From Eubacteriaceae bacterium (GTDB lineage: Bacteria; Bacillota; Clostridia; Lachnospirales; Lachnospiraceae), in NCBI GenBank assembly GCA_902362455.1, contig CABIWJ010000001.1, forward strand, positions 305,311-369,310: a stretch of 64,000 bases of DNA, read 5' to 3'. The notes under the pieces were generated by a model that was not told where the DNA came from, ran no database searches, and worked only from the letters and a program-made list of their open reading frames with translations. Within the stretch, counting starts at the first letter, position 1, and each line of letters starts with the position of its first letter. Made by a program: the position numbers and the translations under genes. Shown here in pieces: positions 47,530-56,656 of this stretch.

Positions 47530-49284
47530 ATGTTTATTGAAAATATTAATGGACCTGCAGACGTTAAGAAGTTAAATGCTGAACAGCTAGTAGTATTAGC
47601 CGGAGAAATAAGGCAGGCTTTATTAGTTAAGCTTAGTAAACGTGGAGGACATTTTGGACCAAACTTCGGTATGGTTGAGGCAACTATTGCAATACATTAT
47701 GTATTTGAGTCACCAAAGGATAAAATTGTATATGATGTTTCGCACCAGTCATATCCTCATAAAATGCTCACAGGAAGAAAAGATGCATTCTTATATGAGG
47801 ACCATTACACAGATGTATCGGGCTACAGTAGTCCTTATGAAAGTGAACACGATTTCTTTACTATTGGTCATACATCAACATCTATCAGTCTTGCCTGCGG
47901 TTTAGCTAAAGCAAGAGATTTGAAAAATGAACAGGGCAATGTAATTGCAGTTATCGGTGATGGCTCATTAAGTGGTGGTGAAGCATTAGAGGGGCTTGAT
48001 TTTGCTAAAGAATTACAGAGCAATTTAATAATTGTAGTAAATGACAATGATATGTCCATAGCAGAAAACCATGGTGGACTTTATAGTAATTTAAAATTGT
48101 TAAGAGAAACAAACGGACAGGCAGAATGTAATCTGTTTAAGGCAATGGGACTTGATTATGTCTATGTGAACGAGGGAAATAATGTCGAGAAATTAATTGC
48201 AGCATTTACAAAAGTAAAGGATAGCAAAGTTCCTGTTGTAGTGCATATTAATACACAAAAAGGTAAAGGCTATGAAATAGCAGAAAAGCATAAGGAAAAC
48301 TGGCATTATTGTGCTCCATTTGATATCGAGACAGGAAAAGCCAAATTTACAGATGATTTAATAGATTATTCAGATGTGACAGTAGATTATCTGTTAGATA
48401 AAATGAAGAAAGATAACAGAGTTGTGGCAATTACAGCAGCTACGCCTACAGTAATGGGATTCACAGAGGACAAACGTAGAGAAGCAGGCAAACAGTTTGT
48501 AGATGTCGGAATTGCAGAAGAGACAGCAGTTGCATTAGCTTCGGGAATCGCTAAGAATGGTGGAAAGCCTGTATTTGGTGTATATAGTACATTTGTGCAG
48601 AGAACGTTTGACCAGATTTCACAGGACTTATGTATTGACAGTAATCCTGCTACAATCGTTACATTTGCAGGATCAGTTTATGGAATGAATGATGTTACAC
48701 ACCTCGGATTACAGGATATACCAATGTTATCGAATATACCTAATCTTGTATACATTGCACCAGCTACTAAGGAAGAGTATCTTGCAGTTCTAGACTGGAG
48801 TATTGACCAGGATAAATATCCTGTAGCTATTAAGTTACCTGGTGGACCTATGATTTCAGATGGTAAGAAAATTACTAAAGATTTCAGTGAATTAAACAAA
48901 TATGAAGTAACAGAAGCTGGAAATAACGTTGCAATAATAGGTCTTGGAACATTCTATGAAATGGGTAAAAATGCAGCTAAATTAATTGAAAAAAAGACGG
49001 GTATAAAACCTACAATTATCAACCCATATTACATTACAGGAATTGATGAAGATTTATTAGAGAAATTAAAAGACAACCATTCAGTGGTAATTACATTAGA
49101 AGATGGAATCTTAGATGGTGGTTTCGGTGAGAAGATAGCACGTTTCTATGGAACATCTGATATGAAGGTTTTAAACTATGGACTTAAAAAGGAATTTCTT
49201 GACAGATATGATGTACAGGAAGTACTATTGAAGAATCATTTAACACCTGAGCAGATTGTAGAAGATGTTATGAAAATCTCTTAA
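47530..49284 (+). CDS. 1-deoxy-D-xylulose-5-phosphate synthase family enzyme
   Basis: 584 residues, about 40 shorter than canonical DXS. It has the thiamine-diphosphate motif GDGSLSGGEALEGLD followed by NDNDMSI, the DVSHQSYPHKMLTGR and GHTSTSIS segments, and the pyrimidine-domain Glu in AEETAVALASG. It condenses pyruvate and glyceraldehyde-3-phosphate for isoprenoid, thiamine and pyridoxal synthesis if it is a true DXS. The shorter form and inducible promoter suggest a paralogue with a specialised role. The ribosome site AAAGGAG is 9 nt upstream. Confidence 0.85.
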   Translation: MFIENINGPADVKKLNAEQLVVLAGEIRQALLVKLSKRGGHFGPNFGMVEATIAIHYVFESPKDKIVYDVSHQSYPHKMLTGRKDAFLYEDHYTDVSGYSSPYESEHDFFTIGHTSTSISLACGLAKARDLKNEQGNVIAVIGDGSLSGGEALEGLDFAKELQSNLIIVVNDNDMSIAENHGGLYSNLKLLRETNGQAECNLFKAMGLDYVYVNEGNNVEKLIAAFTKVKDSKVPVVVHINTQKGKGYEIAEKHKENWHYCAPFDIETGKAKFTDDLIDYSDVTVDYLLDKMKKDNRVVAITAATPTVMGFTEDKRREAGKQFVDVGIAEETAVALASGIAKNGGKPVFGVYSTFVQRTFDQISQDLCIDSNPATIVTFAGSVYGMNDVTHLGLQDIPMLSNIPNLVYIAPATKEEYLAVLDWSIDQDKYPVAIKLPGGPMISDGKKITKDFSELNKYEVTEAGNNVAIIGLGTFYEMGKNAAKLIEKKTGIKPTIINPYYITGIDEDLLEKLKDNHSVVITLEDGILDGGFGEKIARFYGTSDMKVLNYGLKKEFLDRYDVQEVLLKNHLTPEQIVEDVMKIS

Positions 49285-49314
49285 TTATTAAAGAATTATT
49301 ATTACTAAAATAAA

Positions 49315-49360
49315 TGCCTGATGTAAACTTTATCTAGAAAATATAAGCTTACGTCAGGCA
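49315..49360. terminator. Hairpin after the DXS-family gene
   Basis: An imperfect 16-bp stem, TGCCTGATGTAAACTT with AAGCTTACGTCAGGCA. No strong T run follows, so termination is only probable. Confidence 0.55.
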
Positions 49361-49449
49361 AAATTAGTTTATGGATATTTACAAACTTTTAATATTGTTA
49401 TAATAATTTGATTAATTATATTTAATATGATTAATCCATCAAAATTTTA

Positions 49450-49740
49450 TTAATTATCATCAGTAATTTTTGATGAATTATCATTTTGTTTGATAAGAGA
49501 TAAAATATCCTGATATCTCTCATTAATCGCATCATAATTCTCACGCAAATGTGGAAACAGACAGTTACTGCAATCTTTAAAGCCATTTGGAAGATAGGAA
49601 AAATTCCCACCGCATTTATCACCAAGAGCATAAAGGGGACAATAGCAGAACAGACAGTTAAAGTTATTAACGTCAGCACCTTTATGACATGGAAAATATT
49701 CACACTCTTTATGAGAAAAATAAGAATAATTCTTTGACAT
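49450..49740 (-). CDS. Cysteine-rich small domain protein (PF04071-like)
   Basis: 96 residues. The pattern HKECEYFPCHK, then FNCLFCYCPLYALGDKCGG, then CSNC matches a small zinc-ribbon-like family often called the cysteine-rich small domain, seen next to cobalamin genes. Eight Cys in the first 65 residues indicate metal binding. The last 30 residues are a polar helix. No cobalamin gene is nearby. It precedes the nadA fragment's end on the same strand. Confidence 0.8.
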   Translation of the reverse strand: MSKNYSYFSHKECEYFPCHKGADVNNFNCLFCYCPLYALGDKCGGNFSYLPNGFKDCSNCLFPHLRENYDAINERYQDILSLIKQNDNSSKITDDN

Positions 49741-49771
49741 CTGAATAATCTCCGTTCTGAATTATGATATA

Positions 49772-50322
49772 TTATTTTGCAAGTTCTAACATTCTTGACA
49801 AAGGTTTTTCGGCTGCTTTACGCAAATCTTCATCAAGATTAATATATTCAATATTATAATTGTCCGAGTCTATATTTTCAAGGGCTTCGATAACTTTTTC
49901 TATACGCACTTTCTTCATATTAGGGCAGAATTGTCTGTGACCGACAGAATAGAATTTCTTGTCAGGATTTTTCTGCATAAGTTCAAAGAATACTCCCATT
50001 TCCGTACAGATAATAAATACATTTTCAGGAGAAGTGATGGCATAATCAATTATTTGCGAGGTGCTTCCGATGAAATCAGCAAGCTCTAAAGTATCTTCAG
50101 TACATTCAGGGTGAGCAAGCACTAAGGCTCCTGGGTGAAGTTCTTTCGCCTTAGCGACATCTTCGCTGTGAATACTTTTGTGAACGTGGCAGAAACCATC
50201 ATTAAAGATAAAGTGTTTATCAGGAACCTGTTTAGCCACGAAACGTGCAAGGTTGTTATCGGGGATAAAGAAAATATTTCTGTTAGGAAGCTTCTTAACA
50301 ATTGTAACAGCATTTGAGGTAG
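49772..50322 (-). pseudogene. nadA: Quinolinate synthase, N-terminally truncated
   Basis: About 183 codons of the C-terminal part of NadA, from TSNAVTIVKKLP to the end, with no start of family type. Two of the three iron-sulfur Cys are present (AHPECTED and RQFCPNM); the first, which would directly precede TSNAV, is replaced by a Tyr-Pro junction sequence. A full NadA is about 300 residues, so some 120 residues are gone. The break lies about 200 bp from the tracrRNA, so insertion of the CRISPR locus may have cut the gene. An internal ATG at 50239 gives 155 residues but not a working enzyme. Confidence 0.8.
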
Positions 50323-50527
50323 GGTATGAAGGTAATAAGGAACGGAAGTTCGATATGAAAGTACTGATTATGGGACAGCGAATATGATATAAATAGGGTG
50401 GATACGTTGAAGGATTAGATTGTTAAAATTCACCGATATTTAGATAAAAGACATCATAAATTTCGACAGAATACACAAAAACTTCTTTTACTATTATTCA
50501 ATATATGTTAGAATGTAAAAGAGCAAT

Positions 50528-50620
50528 AAAAAAAAGACCTTTCGGTCTTTAAATACCACACAATGTGGACCTTACGGCAATGTCGGATAAATCCTTATTT
50601 GAACTCACCTTGTAAATTAT
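50528..50620 (-). ncRNA. tracrRNA
   Basis: On the minus strand it starts ATAATTTACAAGG, the reverse complement of repeat positions 9-21 or so, continues TGAGTTCAAAT (imperfect anti-repeat), then AAGGATTTATCC (nexus hairpin), CCACATTGTGTGG (second hairpin), and AAAGACC-GAAA-GGTCTTT followed by a T run (terminator). It pairs with the crRNA repeat to guide RNase III cutting and Cas9 loading. It is divergent from cas9. Confidence 0.88.
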
Positions 50621-50626
50621 AGTATT

Positions 50627-50655
50627 AATTTATCATAGAAGTTCTACATTGTCAA
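50627..50655 (-). promoter_or_regulatory. tracrRNA promoter
   Basis: On the minus strand, -35 TTGACA (50655-50650), 17 bp, -10 TAAATT (50632-50627). The predicted start at about 50620 is the first base of the anti-repeat. Confidence 0.7.
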
Positions 50656-50687
50656 GAAAAAAATAATTATACTAGGAGGAACAAAGT

Positions 50688-53600
50688 ATGGAGAAAAATT
50701 ATTATTTAGGATTGGATATGGGAACATCATCTGTAGGCTGGGCAGTAACAGATGAAAACTATAATCTGATGAGAAAAAAAGGTAAAGATTTATGGGGAGT
50801 TAGATTATTTAAGGAAGCTAAAACTTCAGCAGAAAGAAGAGTAAAAAGAACTTCAAGAAGAAGACTACAAAGAGAAAAGGCAAGAATTGGATATTTAAAA
50901 GAATTATTCGCGGATGAAATCAATAAAGTAGATGCAGGTTTTTATCAAAGAATGGAAGATAGTAAATTTATAAGTGATGATAAAACAGTACATCAGAAAT
51001 TCACGTTATTTTCAGACACAAACTATACAGACGAGGATTATTATAATGATTATCCAACAATTTTTCATTTAAGGAAGAAGTTAATTGAGTCTGATGATGA
51101 ATATGATGTAAGAATGGTATTTCTAGCACTTTTAAATATGTATAAGCATAGAGGGCATTTCCTAAATGCTAATTTGAGTGATAATGGTATGGGAGATATA
51201 AATGAACAGTATGACAGATTAAAAGAGTTATGTAGTGAATATTTAAACGTTGAATGGGAAAATAAGCCAGACAAATTTGAAGAAATATTGAAAGAATGTA
51301 ATTGTTCGAACTCATTGAGAAATGAAAGATTATTAGAAACATTTAATTTGAAAAAAACTGATAAAGAAAAATGTGAAATGCTAAAGCTTATATGTGGGTT
51401 ATCAGGAACATTATCAAAGATTTTTAAAGATTTAGATGATGATTCTGAAACAAAAAAGATGACAATTTCATTTAGAAGTAGCAATTATGATGAAGAAGCA
51501 ATAAATGTAGAGGAAATAATAGGTAGTGAGAATTTTGAGATAATAGCTGTTCTAAAAGAAATACATGATTGGTCAATGTTAGCTAATATTATGAGAGGTA
51601 AAAAATATTTATCTGTCGCAAGAGTAGAAGAATATGAGAAGCATAAAGATGATTTAAAAATATTAAAAAAGGTTATAAAAGAGTATTCAATAGAGGAGTA
51701 TAATAATTTCTTTAGAGTAATGGCAGATAATAATTATAGTGCATATGTTAATTCTGTTAATTCTAATAAAGAAAGTACAAGACGAGGAGCAAAATGTGAT
51801 AATGATACTTTCTTTAAGGAAATAAAAAAAATAGTTAATAAATGTTATGATAGTGAAGAAAAAGAGTATATTTTAAAGGAAATAGAAAAAGGAACATTTT
51901 TACCAAAACAGATTATTAGCTCTAACGGAGTTATTCCAAATCAGGTTCATAAAATAGAAATGAAGAAAATATTACAAAATGCTGAAAAATATTTACCATT
52001 TCTAACAGAAAAAGACGATAGCGGATTATCGGTAAGTGAAAGAATATTACAAATGTTTTCTTTTCAGATACCGTATTATATAGGTCCAATTTCGGGTAAA
52101 ATAGGCTCAGATGAAAAAAGTAAAAATTCATGGTCTGTAAGAAAAGAAAAAGGAAGAATATACCCATGGAATTTTAAAGATAAAATAGATGAAAAGGAAT
52201 CGGCAGAAAAATTTATTGAACGAATGGTAAATCATTGCACATATCTAAATAATGAGATGGTTTTACCAAAAAATTCATTATTATATGAAAAATTTATGGT
52301 ATTAAATGAACTAAACAATCTGAAAATAAATAATGAAAATATATCTGTTGAGTTAAAACAAAGTCTTTATAATAATTTGTTCAAAACAGGCAAAAAAGTT
52401 ACAGCTAAAGGTATAAAGAGTTATTTAGAGAGAAATGGACTCTGTGAGCCAAATGAGGATATTAATCTAACAGGGATAGACGGGGACTTTACAAACAGAT
52501 TGTCAAATTATGCAAAATTTAAGGGGATATTTAATACTGATGAATTAACATATGAGCAGTGGAATATGGCAGAAAAAATTATTAAATGGTCTACAATATA
52601 TGGAGATTCTAAAAAATTCTTGGAAGAGAAAATCAGAAATGAATATAGTGAAAAGTTGGATTCTCAGCAAATAAAAAGAATTTTAGGCATCAAATTTAGA
52701 GATTGGGGTAGACTATCTGAAGAACTCTTGAATATGGAAGGCGCTGATGTTAATACTGGAGAGATAAAAAGTGTAATTGGCAGAATGTGGGACGAAAATT
52801 ATAATTTAATGGAACTAATTGCTACTGATAATTTTACATATAAACAGGTAATTAAAGAAAAGCAAAACGGCTTAGATAAGTCATTGAGTGAAATAGATTA
52901 TGATGATTTAGACGAGTTGTATGTATCAGCACCGGTTAAGCGAATGATTTGGCAGACGTTGTTAATCATTAAGGAATTAGTTAGTGTTATTGGTTACGAA
53001 CCAACAAGAGTATTTGTCGAGATGGCAAAGGATGTTAATACTGAAAAGAAAAGAACAGATAGTCGTAAGAAAAAGTTTCTTGATTTATATAAACAATGTG
53101 AGAAAGACGAGAGAGATTTCTGGATAAAAGAAATAGACGACAAAAGCGAAGCAGAATTTAGAAAAAAGAAATTGTATTTGTATTATACTCAAAAGGGAAG
53201 ATGTATGTATACAGGCGAACAAATAAATCCATTAGATTTGACTAATGATAATTTATATGACATTGATCACATATATCCAAGACATTTTGTGAAGGACGAT
53301 AGTATAGAAAATAACCTTGTTTTGGTTAAAAAAGAAAAAAATGCACATAAAAGCGATACATTTCCGATTGAAGATGATATTAGAAAAAATCAATATGCAT
53401 TTTGGAAAATGTTGTATGAGAAAAACTTTATTACTAAGGTAAAATATCAAAGATTGACAAGAAAAGAGCCATTTTCAGATGAAGAAAAAGCTAATTTCAT
53501 TATGAGACAGATTGTAGAAACAAGACAGGGAACAAAGGTAATAACAGATATATTAGAAAAATCATTTGATAAAACTCAGATTGTATATGTTAAGGCAGGA

Positions 53601-54749
53601 AATGTCAGCTTATTCAGACAAAAATATGAATGCATAAAATGTCGTGAAATAAACGATTTTCATCATGCAAATGATGCATATTTAAACATAGTGGTTGGTA
53701 ATGTATATGATACTAAATTTACAAGTGATCCTCGTAATTTTATAAAGGAATATAGAAAAAATCCTCAGAAGAACGAATATCATATGTATAAGTTATTTGA
53801 TTATAATGTGCAGCGTGGAGATAGAGTTGCCTGGACAGCAAGCAATGGCGAAAGCATGAAAGTTGTTAAAGGTACATTGAAGAAGAATACACCATTGGTT
53901 ACTTTTATGAGTTATGAGGAACATGGCGGCTTGTATGACCAGAATATCATTTCGGCAAAGGATATTGAAAAAGTAAAAGGTAAAGGGTATTTACCTATTA
54001 AATCAAGTGATTCCAGATTAAACAATACTGAGAAATATGGTGGATATGCAAAGGTGTCAGGTGCATATTTCTTTGTTGTAGAACATACCGTAAAAAATGT
54101 AAGAATTAGAACAATAGAGCCTATGCCTTGTTATTTGACAAAGGTATTAACTACCAAAGAAAAAATAGAAGATTATTGCTGTAATATTTTGAAATATGAT
54201 AGTCCGGTAGTAAAGTATGAAAAAATAAAAATGTATTCATTAATTAAAGTGAATGGATATCCAATGTATTTAACTGGAAGAACTGGTAATCAATTAATCG
54301 TATCTAATGGAATACAACTCGTCCTATCATATGATGAAGCAAAATATATAAAAGATTTGTTAAAAATAAATCAAGAGGAATTTGATCAGAATAGATTAGA
54401 AAATTTAGGTATTAATAAATTTAGAAATGAAAAGTTATATGATACTTTGAATAAGAAGTATACAAATGAAATATATAAGAAAAGACCAAATTCTATGGGA
54501 AATAAAATGATAGAATGGAAAAATACATTTCAAAATTTATCAATAAAAGATCAGACAGAAGTATTGCTACAGTTAATTCAATTGGGACAAAAGCAAAATA
54601 GTGGTGTTAATTTAGAAAAACTTGGAGCTAGCAAGAAAACAGGAGTCAGTTTAGTTAGCAAAAAGATAACAGATAAGGAGTCATTTGAACTTATTAATAA
54701 GTCAATTACAGGGCTATACGAAAATAAAGTAGACCTGTTAAGAGTATGA
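50688..54749 (+). CDS. cas9: CRISPR-associated endonuclease Cas9, type II-A
   Basis: 1,353 residues, the usual II-A size. RuvC-I has LGLDMGTSSVGWAV (Asp10). The Arg-rich bridge helix follows at about 60-85 (ERRVKRTSRRRLQRE). RuvC-II has VFVEMAKD (Glu778). HNH has YDIDHIYPRHF (His861), and RuvC-III has HHANDAYLN (His993, Asp996), so both nuclease sites look intact. The C-terminal 250 residues are the PAM-interacting part. It has AGGAGG 7 nt upstream. The stop overlaps the cas1 start (ATGA). The PAM cannot be read here. Confidence 0.98.
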   Translation: MEKNYYLGLDMGTSSVGWAVTDENYNLMRKKGKDLWGVRLFKEAKTSAERRVKRTSRRRLQREKARIGYLKELFADEINKVDAGFYQRMEDSKFISDDKTVHQKFTLFSDTNYTDEDYYNDYPTIFHLRKKLIESDDEYDVRMVFLALLNMYKHRGHFLNANLSDNGMGDINEQYDRLKELCSEYLNVEWENKPDKFEEILKECNCSNSLRNERLLETFNLKKTDKEKCEMLKLICGLSGTLSKIFKDLDDDSETKKMTISFRSSNYDEEAINVEEIIGSENFEIIAVLKEIHDWSMLANIMRGKKYLSVARVEEYEKHKDDLKILKKVIKEYSIEEYNNFFRVMADNNYSAYVNSVNSNKESTRRGAKCDNDTFFKEIKKIVNKCYDSEEKEYILKEIEKGTFLPKQIISSNGVIPNQVHKIEMKKILQNAEKYLPFLTEKDDSGLSVSERILQMFSFQIPYYIGPISGKIGSDEKSKNSWSVRKEKGRIYPWNFKDKIDEKESAEKFIERMVNHCTYLNNEMVLPKNSLLYEKFMVLNELNNLKINNENISVELKQSLYNNLFKTGKKVTAKGIKSYLERNGLCEPNEDINLTGIDGDFTNRLSNYAKFKGIFNTDELTYEQWNMAEKIIKWSTIYGDSKKFLEEKIRNEYSEKLDSQQIKRILGIKFRDWGRLSEELLNMEGADVNTGEIKSVIGRMWDENYNLMELIATDNFTYKQVIKEKQNGLDKSLSEIDYDDLDELYVSAPVKRMIWQTLLIIKELVSVIGYEPTRVFVEMAKDVNTEKKRTDSRKKKFLDLYKQCEKDERDFWIKEIDDKSEAEFRKKKLYLYYTQKGRCMYTGEQINPLDLTNDNLYDIDHIYPRHFVKDDSIENNLVLVKKEKNAHKSDTFPIEDDIRKNQYAFWKMLYEKNFITKVKYQRLTRKEPFSDEEKANFIMRQIVETRQGTKVITDILEKSFDKTQIVYVKAGNVSLFRQKYECIKCREINDFHHANDAYLNIVVGNVYDTKFTSDPRNFIKEYRKNPQKNEYHMYKLFDYNVQRGDRVAWTASNGESMKVVKGTLKKNTPLVTFMSYEEHGGLYDQNIISAKDIEKVKGKGYLPIKSSDSRLNNTEKYGGYAKVSGAYFFVVEHTVKNVRIRTIEPMPCYLTKVLTTKEKIEDYCCNILKYDSPVVKYEKIKMYSLIKVNGYPMYLTGRTGNQLIVSNGIQLVLSYDEAKYIKDLLKINQEEFDQNRLENLGINKFRNEKLYDTLNKKYTNEIYKKRPNSMGNKMIEWKNTFQNLSIKDQTEVLLQLIQLGQKQNSGVNLEKLGASKKTGVSLVSKKITDKESFELINKSITGLYENKVDLLRV

Positions 54750-55621
54750 GCTGGCGGACAGTTGTGATTTCTCAAAATGCCAAATTAGATTATCAGATAG
54801 GTTTTCTTGTTGTTAGAGGAAAGGAAACTACAAAAATTCATTTAAATGAAATAGGTATGTTGATTATAGAGAGTACAGCAGTATCTCTTACAACATACCT
54901 GCTAAGTGAATTGATGAAGAGAAAAATAAAGGTTATTTTCTGCGATGAGAAAAGAAATCCAAGTTCTGAATTATTGGCATATTATGGAAGTCATGATACT
55001 AGTATAAAAATAAGAAAGCAGATAGAGTGGACTGATTCTGACAAAGCTATGGTGTGGACAGAAATAGTTTCGGAAAAGATAAAGCAGCAGTCAATAGTTT
55101 TGAAATATTATGGTAAGATAAATGAATCTAAAATGCTTGAAGAATATATAATGGAAATAGAATTAGGTGATGTAACTAATAGAGAAGGACATGCAGCAAA
55201 AGTGTATTTTAATGCATTGTTTGGAAAAGATTTTACAAGAACAAAGGAATGTCCTATTAATGCTGGACTTAATTATGGATATTCAATAATTTTATCATTA
55301 TTTAATCGAGAAATAGTTTCAAATGGATATATAACACAGATAGGTCTATTTCATAATAATATGTTCAATCAGTTTAATTTAGGCTCAGATCTAATGGAAC
55401 CGTTCAGAACATTAGTTGATAAGAAAATAATGGATATGAAATTAGAAAAATTTGAAACAGATGAAAAACATGAGATAATTTCATTAATTAATAAAGAAGT
55501 AAGAATCAATAACAAAATAGAATTTCTTAATAATGCTGTAAAAATATATTGTAAAAGCGTATTTGAGGCATTAAATGAGAAAGATGTATCAGTAATAAGG
55601 TTTGTGGAAAATGAGTTATAG
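54746..55621 (+). CDS. cas1: CRISPR integrase Cas1, type II
   Basis: 291 residues. It starts MSWRTVVISQNAKLDYQIGFLVV, as do type II Cas1 proteins. The catalytic Glu is in EGHAAKVYFNALFG, and the other metal ligands, His in LGLFHNNMFNQFNLGSDLMEPFR (given here in part: GLFHNN) and Asp in GSDLMEPFR, are visible. With Cas2 it inserts new spacers next to the leader. It overlaps cas9 by 4 bp and cas2 by 11 bp, so translation is coupled. Confidence 0.97.
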   Translation: MSWRTVVISQNAKLDYQIGFLVVRGKETTKIHLNEIGMLIIESTAVSLTTYLLSELMKRKIKVIFCDEKRNPSSELLAYYGSHDTSIKIRKQIEWTDSDKAMVWTEIVSEKIKQQSIVLKYYGKINESKMLEEYIMEIELGDVTNREGHAAKVYFNALFGKDFTRTKECPINAGLNYGYSIILSLFNREIVSNGYITQIGLFHNNMFNQFNLGSDLMEPFRTLVDKKIMDMKLEKFETDEKHEIISLINKEVRINNKIEFLNNAVKIYCKSVFEALNEKDVSVIRFVENEL

Positions 55622-55931
55622 ATTTATGAGAGTAATTATTATGTTTGATTTGCCAACTGTAACATCGGCGGATCGCAAGGAATATACAAAGTTTCATAAG
55701 TATTTGATAAAAAATGGTTTTTTAATGATGCAAGAAAGTATATATTGTAAATTAGCTCAAAATGCTTCAGCTGCGGAGTTAATCGTTAATAATATAAGAA
55801 ATAACAAACCAATGTCAGGCCTTGTTCAATCAATGATAATAACAGAAAAACAATTTGGAAAAATAGAATACATAGTTGGTGAAAGAAAAAATGAAGTTTT
55901 AGATAACGATGATAGGCTGGTGATATTATGA
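55611..55931 (+). CDS. cas2: CRISPR adaptation protein Cas2, type II
   Basis: 106 residues from ATG 55611, giving MSYRFMRVIIMFDLP, the conserved start of type II-A Cas2; a reading from 55602 adds three residues. It has the ferredoxin-like fold, with Asp in MFDLP and the C-terminal EKQFGKIEYIVGE that contacts Cas1. It bridges two Cas1 dimers in the spacer-integration complex. Its TGA overlaps the csn2 ATG. Confidence 0.96.
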   Translation: MSYRFMRVIIMFDLPTVTSADRKEYTKFHKYLIKNGFLMMQESIYCKLAQNASAAELIVNNIRNNKPMSGLVQSMIITEKQFGKIEYIVGERKNEVLDNDDRLVIL

Positions 55932-56599
55932 AACTAACATATGCAAAATATAATTTAGTAATTGAATTATCAGAGAGTAAACCCAGTGTATTAATAATAG
56001 AAAATCCACAAAATATGGCAGAATTTATGCAAGAATTATATAATCAATATTGTGGATTAATTGAAAAATTTGTATTATCAGAAGAAGATAAAATTTTAAA
56101 ATTAAATAAAATTGCGGATATGGTTATAGAACCATATTCGCTAGATTTGAATAGAAAAAATATTATTAATGGTCTTTATTCATATATGAATGACATTGCA
56201 AATGATTGTATAGAAGAAAGTGAGGTCCTAAATACAAATATACAATTAGTTATAGATAAAATAACAGATAATGTTCCATATAATAATATAACACATCAGT
56301 TTGATTTTAATTGGACAGATATGTTTAAATTATATGGTGTAAAAATTGATTCTGATTATCAAACGATTATTGAAAAATTAGTTGAATATATAAAAATTTG
56401 TTCATTTATATGTAAATATAAGTTAATTATTTTTGTTAATTTAAAAACGTATTTATCAGATGAAGAAATAGAAGAATTATACAAAATAAGTAATTATTGT
56501 AAGATATCACTGTTGCTTATTGAATCTAGAGAAAAAGATTGGAATGGTGATGAAATGGAATATATTATTGACAAAGACCAGTGTTTAATAGTAAAGTGA
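55928..56599 (+). CDS. csn2: CRISPR adaptation protein Csn2
   Basis: 223 residues, the canonical length of short Csn2. It has the alpha/beta core starting LVIELSESKPSVLIIENPQ and the late VNLKTYLSDEEIEELYKIS, with a helical arm between, as in ring-forming tetramers that slide on double-stranded DNA ends and help spacer acquisition. Its presence sets the subtype as II-A. It ends only 57 bp before the first repeat, so the leader promoter overlaps its 3' end. Confidence 0.92.
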   Translation: MKLTYAKYNLVIELSESKPSVLIIENPQNMAEFMQELYNQYCGLIEKFVLSEEDKILKLNKIADMVIEPYSLDLNRKNIINGLYSYMNDIANDCIEESEVLNTNIQLVIDKITDNVPYNNITHQFDFNWTDMFKLYGVKIDSDYQTIIEKLVEYIKICSFICKYKLIIFVNLKTYLSDEEIEELYKISNYCKISLLLIESREKDWNGDEMEYIIDKDQCLIVK

Positions 56600-56656
56600 A
56601 TATATTATAATTTATACCATTTACCAGATGGATAGGTTCGGAGATAACCATTTGAG
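56568..56656 (+). promoter_or_regulatory. CRISPR leader with anchoring motif
   Basis: The intergenic leader is 57 bp (56600-56656). It ends in ATTTGAG (56650-56656), identical to the leader-anchoring sequence described for streptococcal II-A loci. Possible promoter parts are TTGACA at 56568-56573, inside csn2, and TATAAT at 56606-56611; their 32-bp distance means they are not one pair, so the exact promoter is unsure. Confidence 0.7.
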
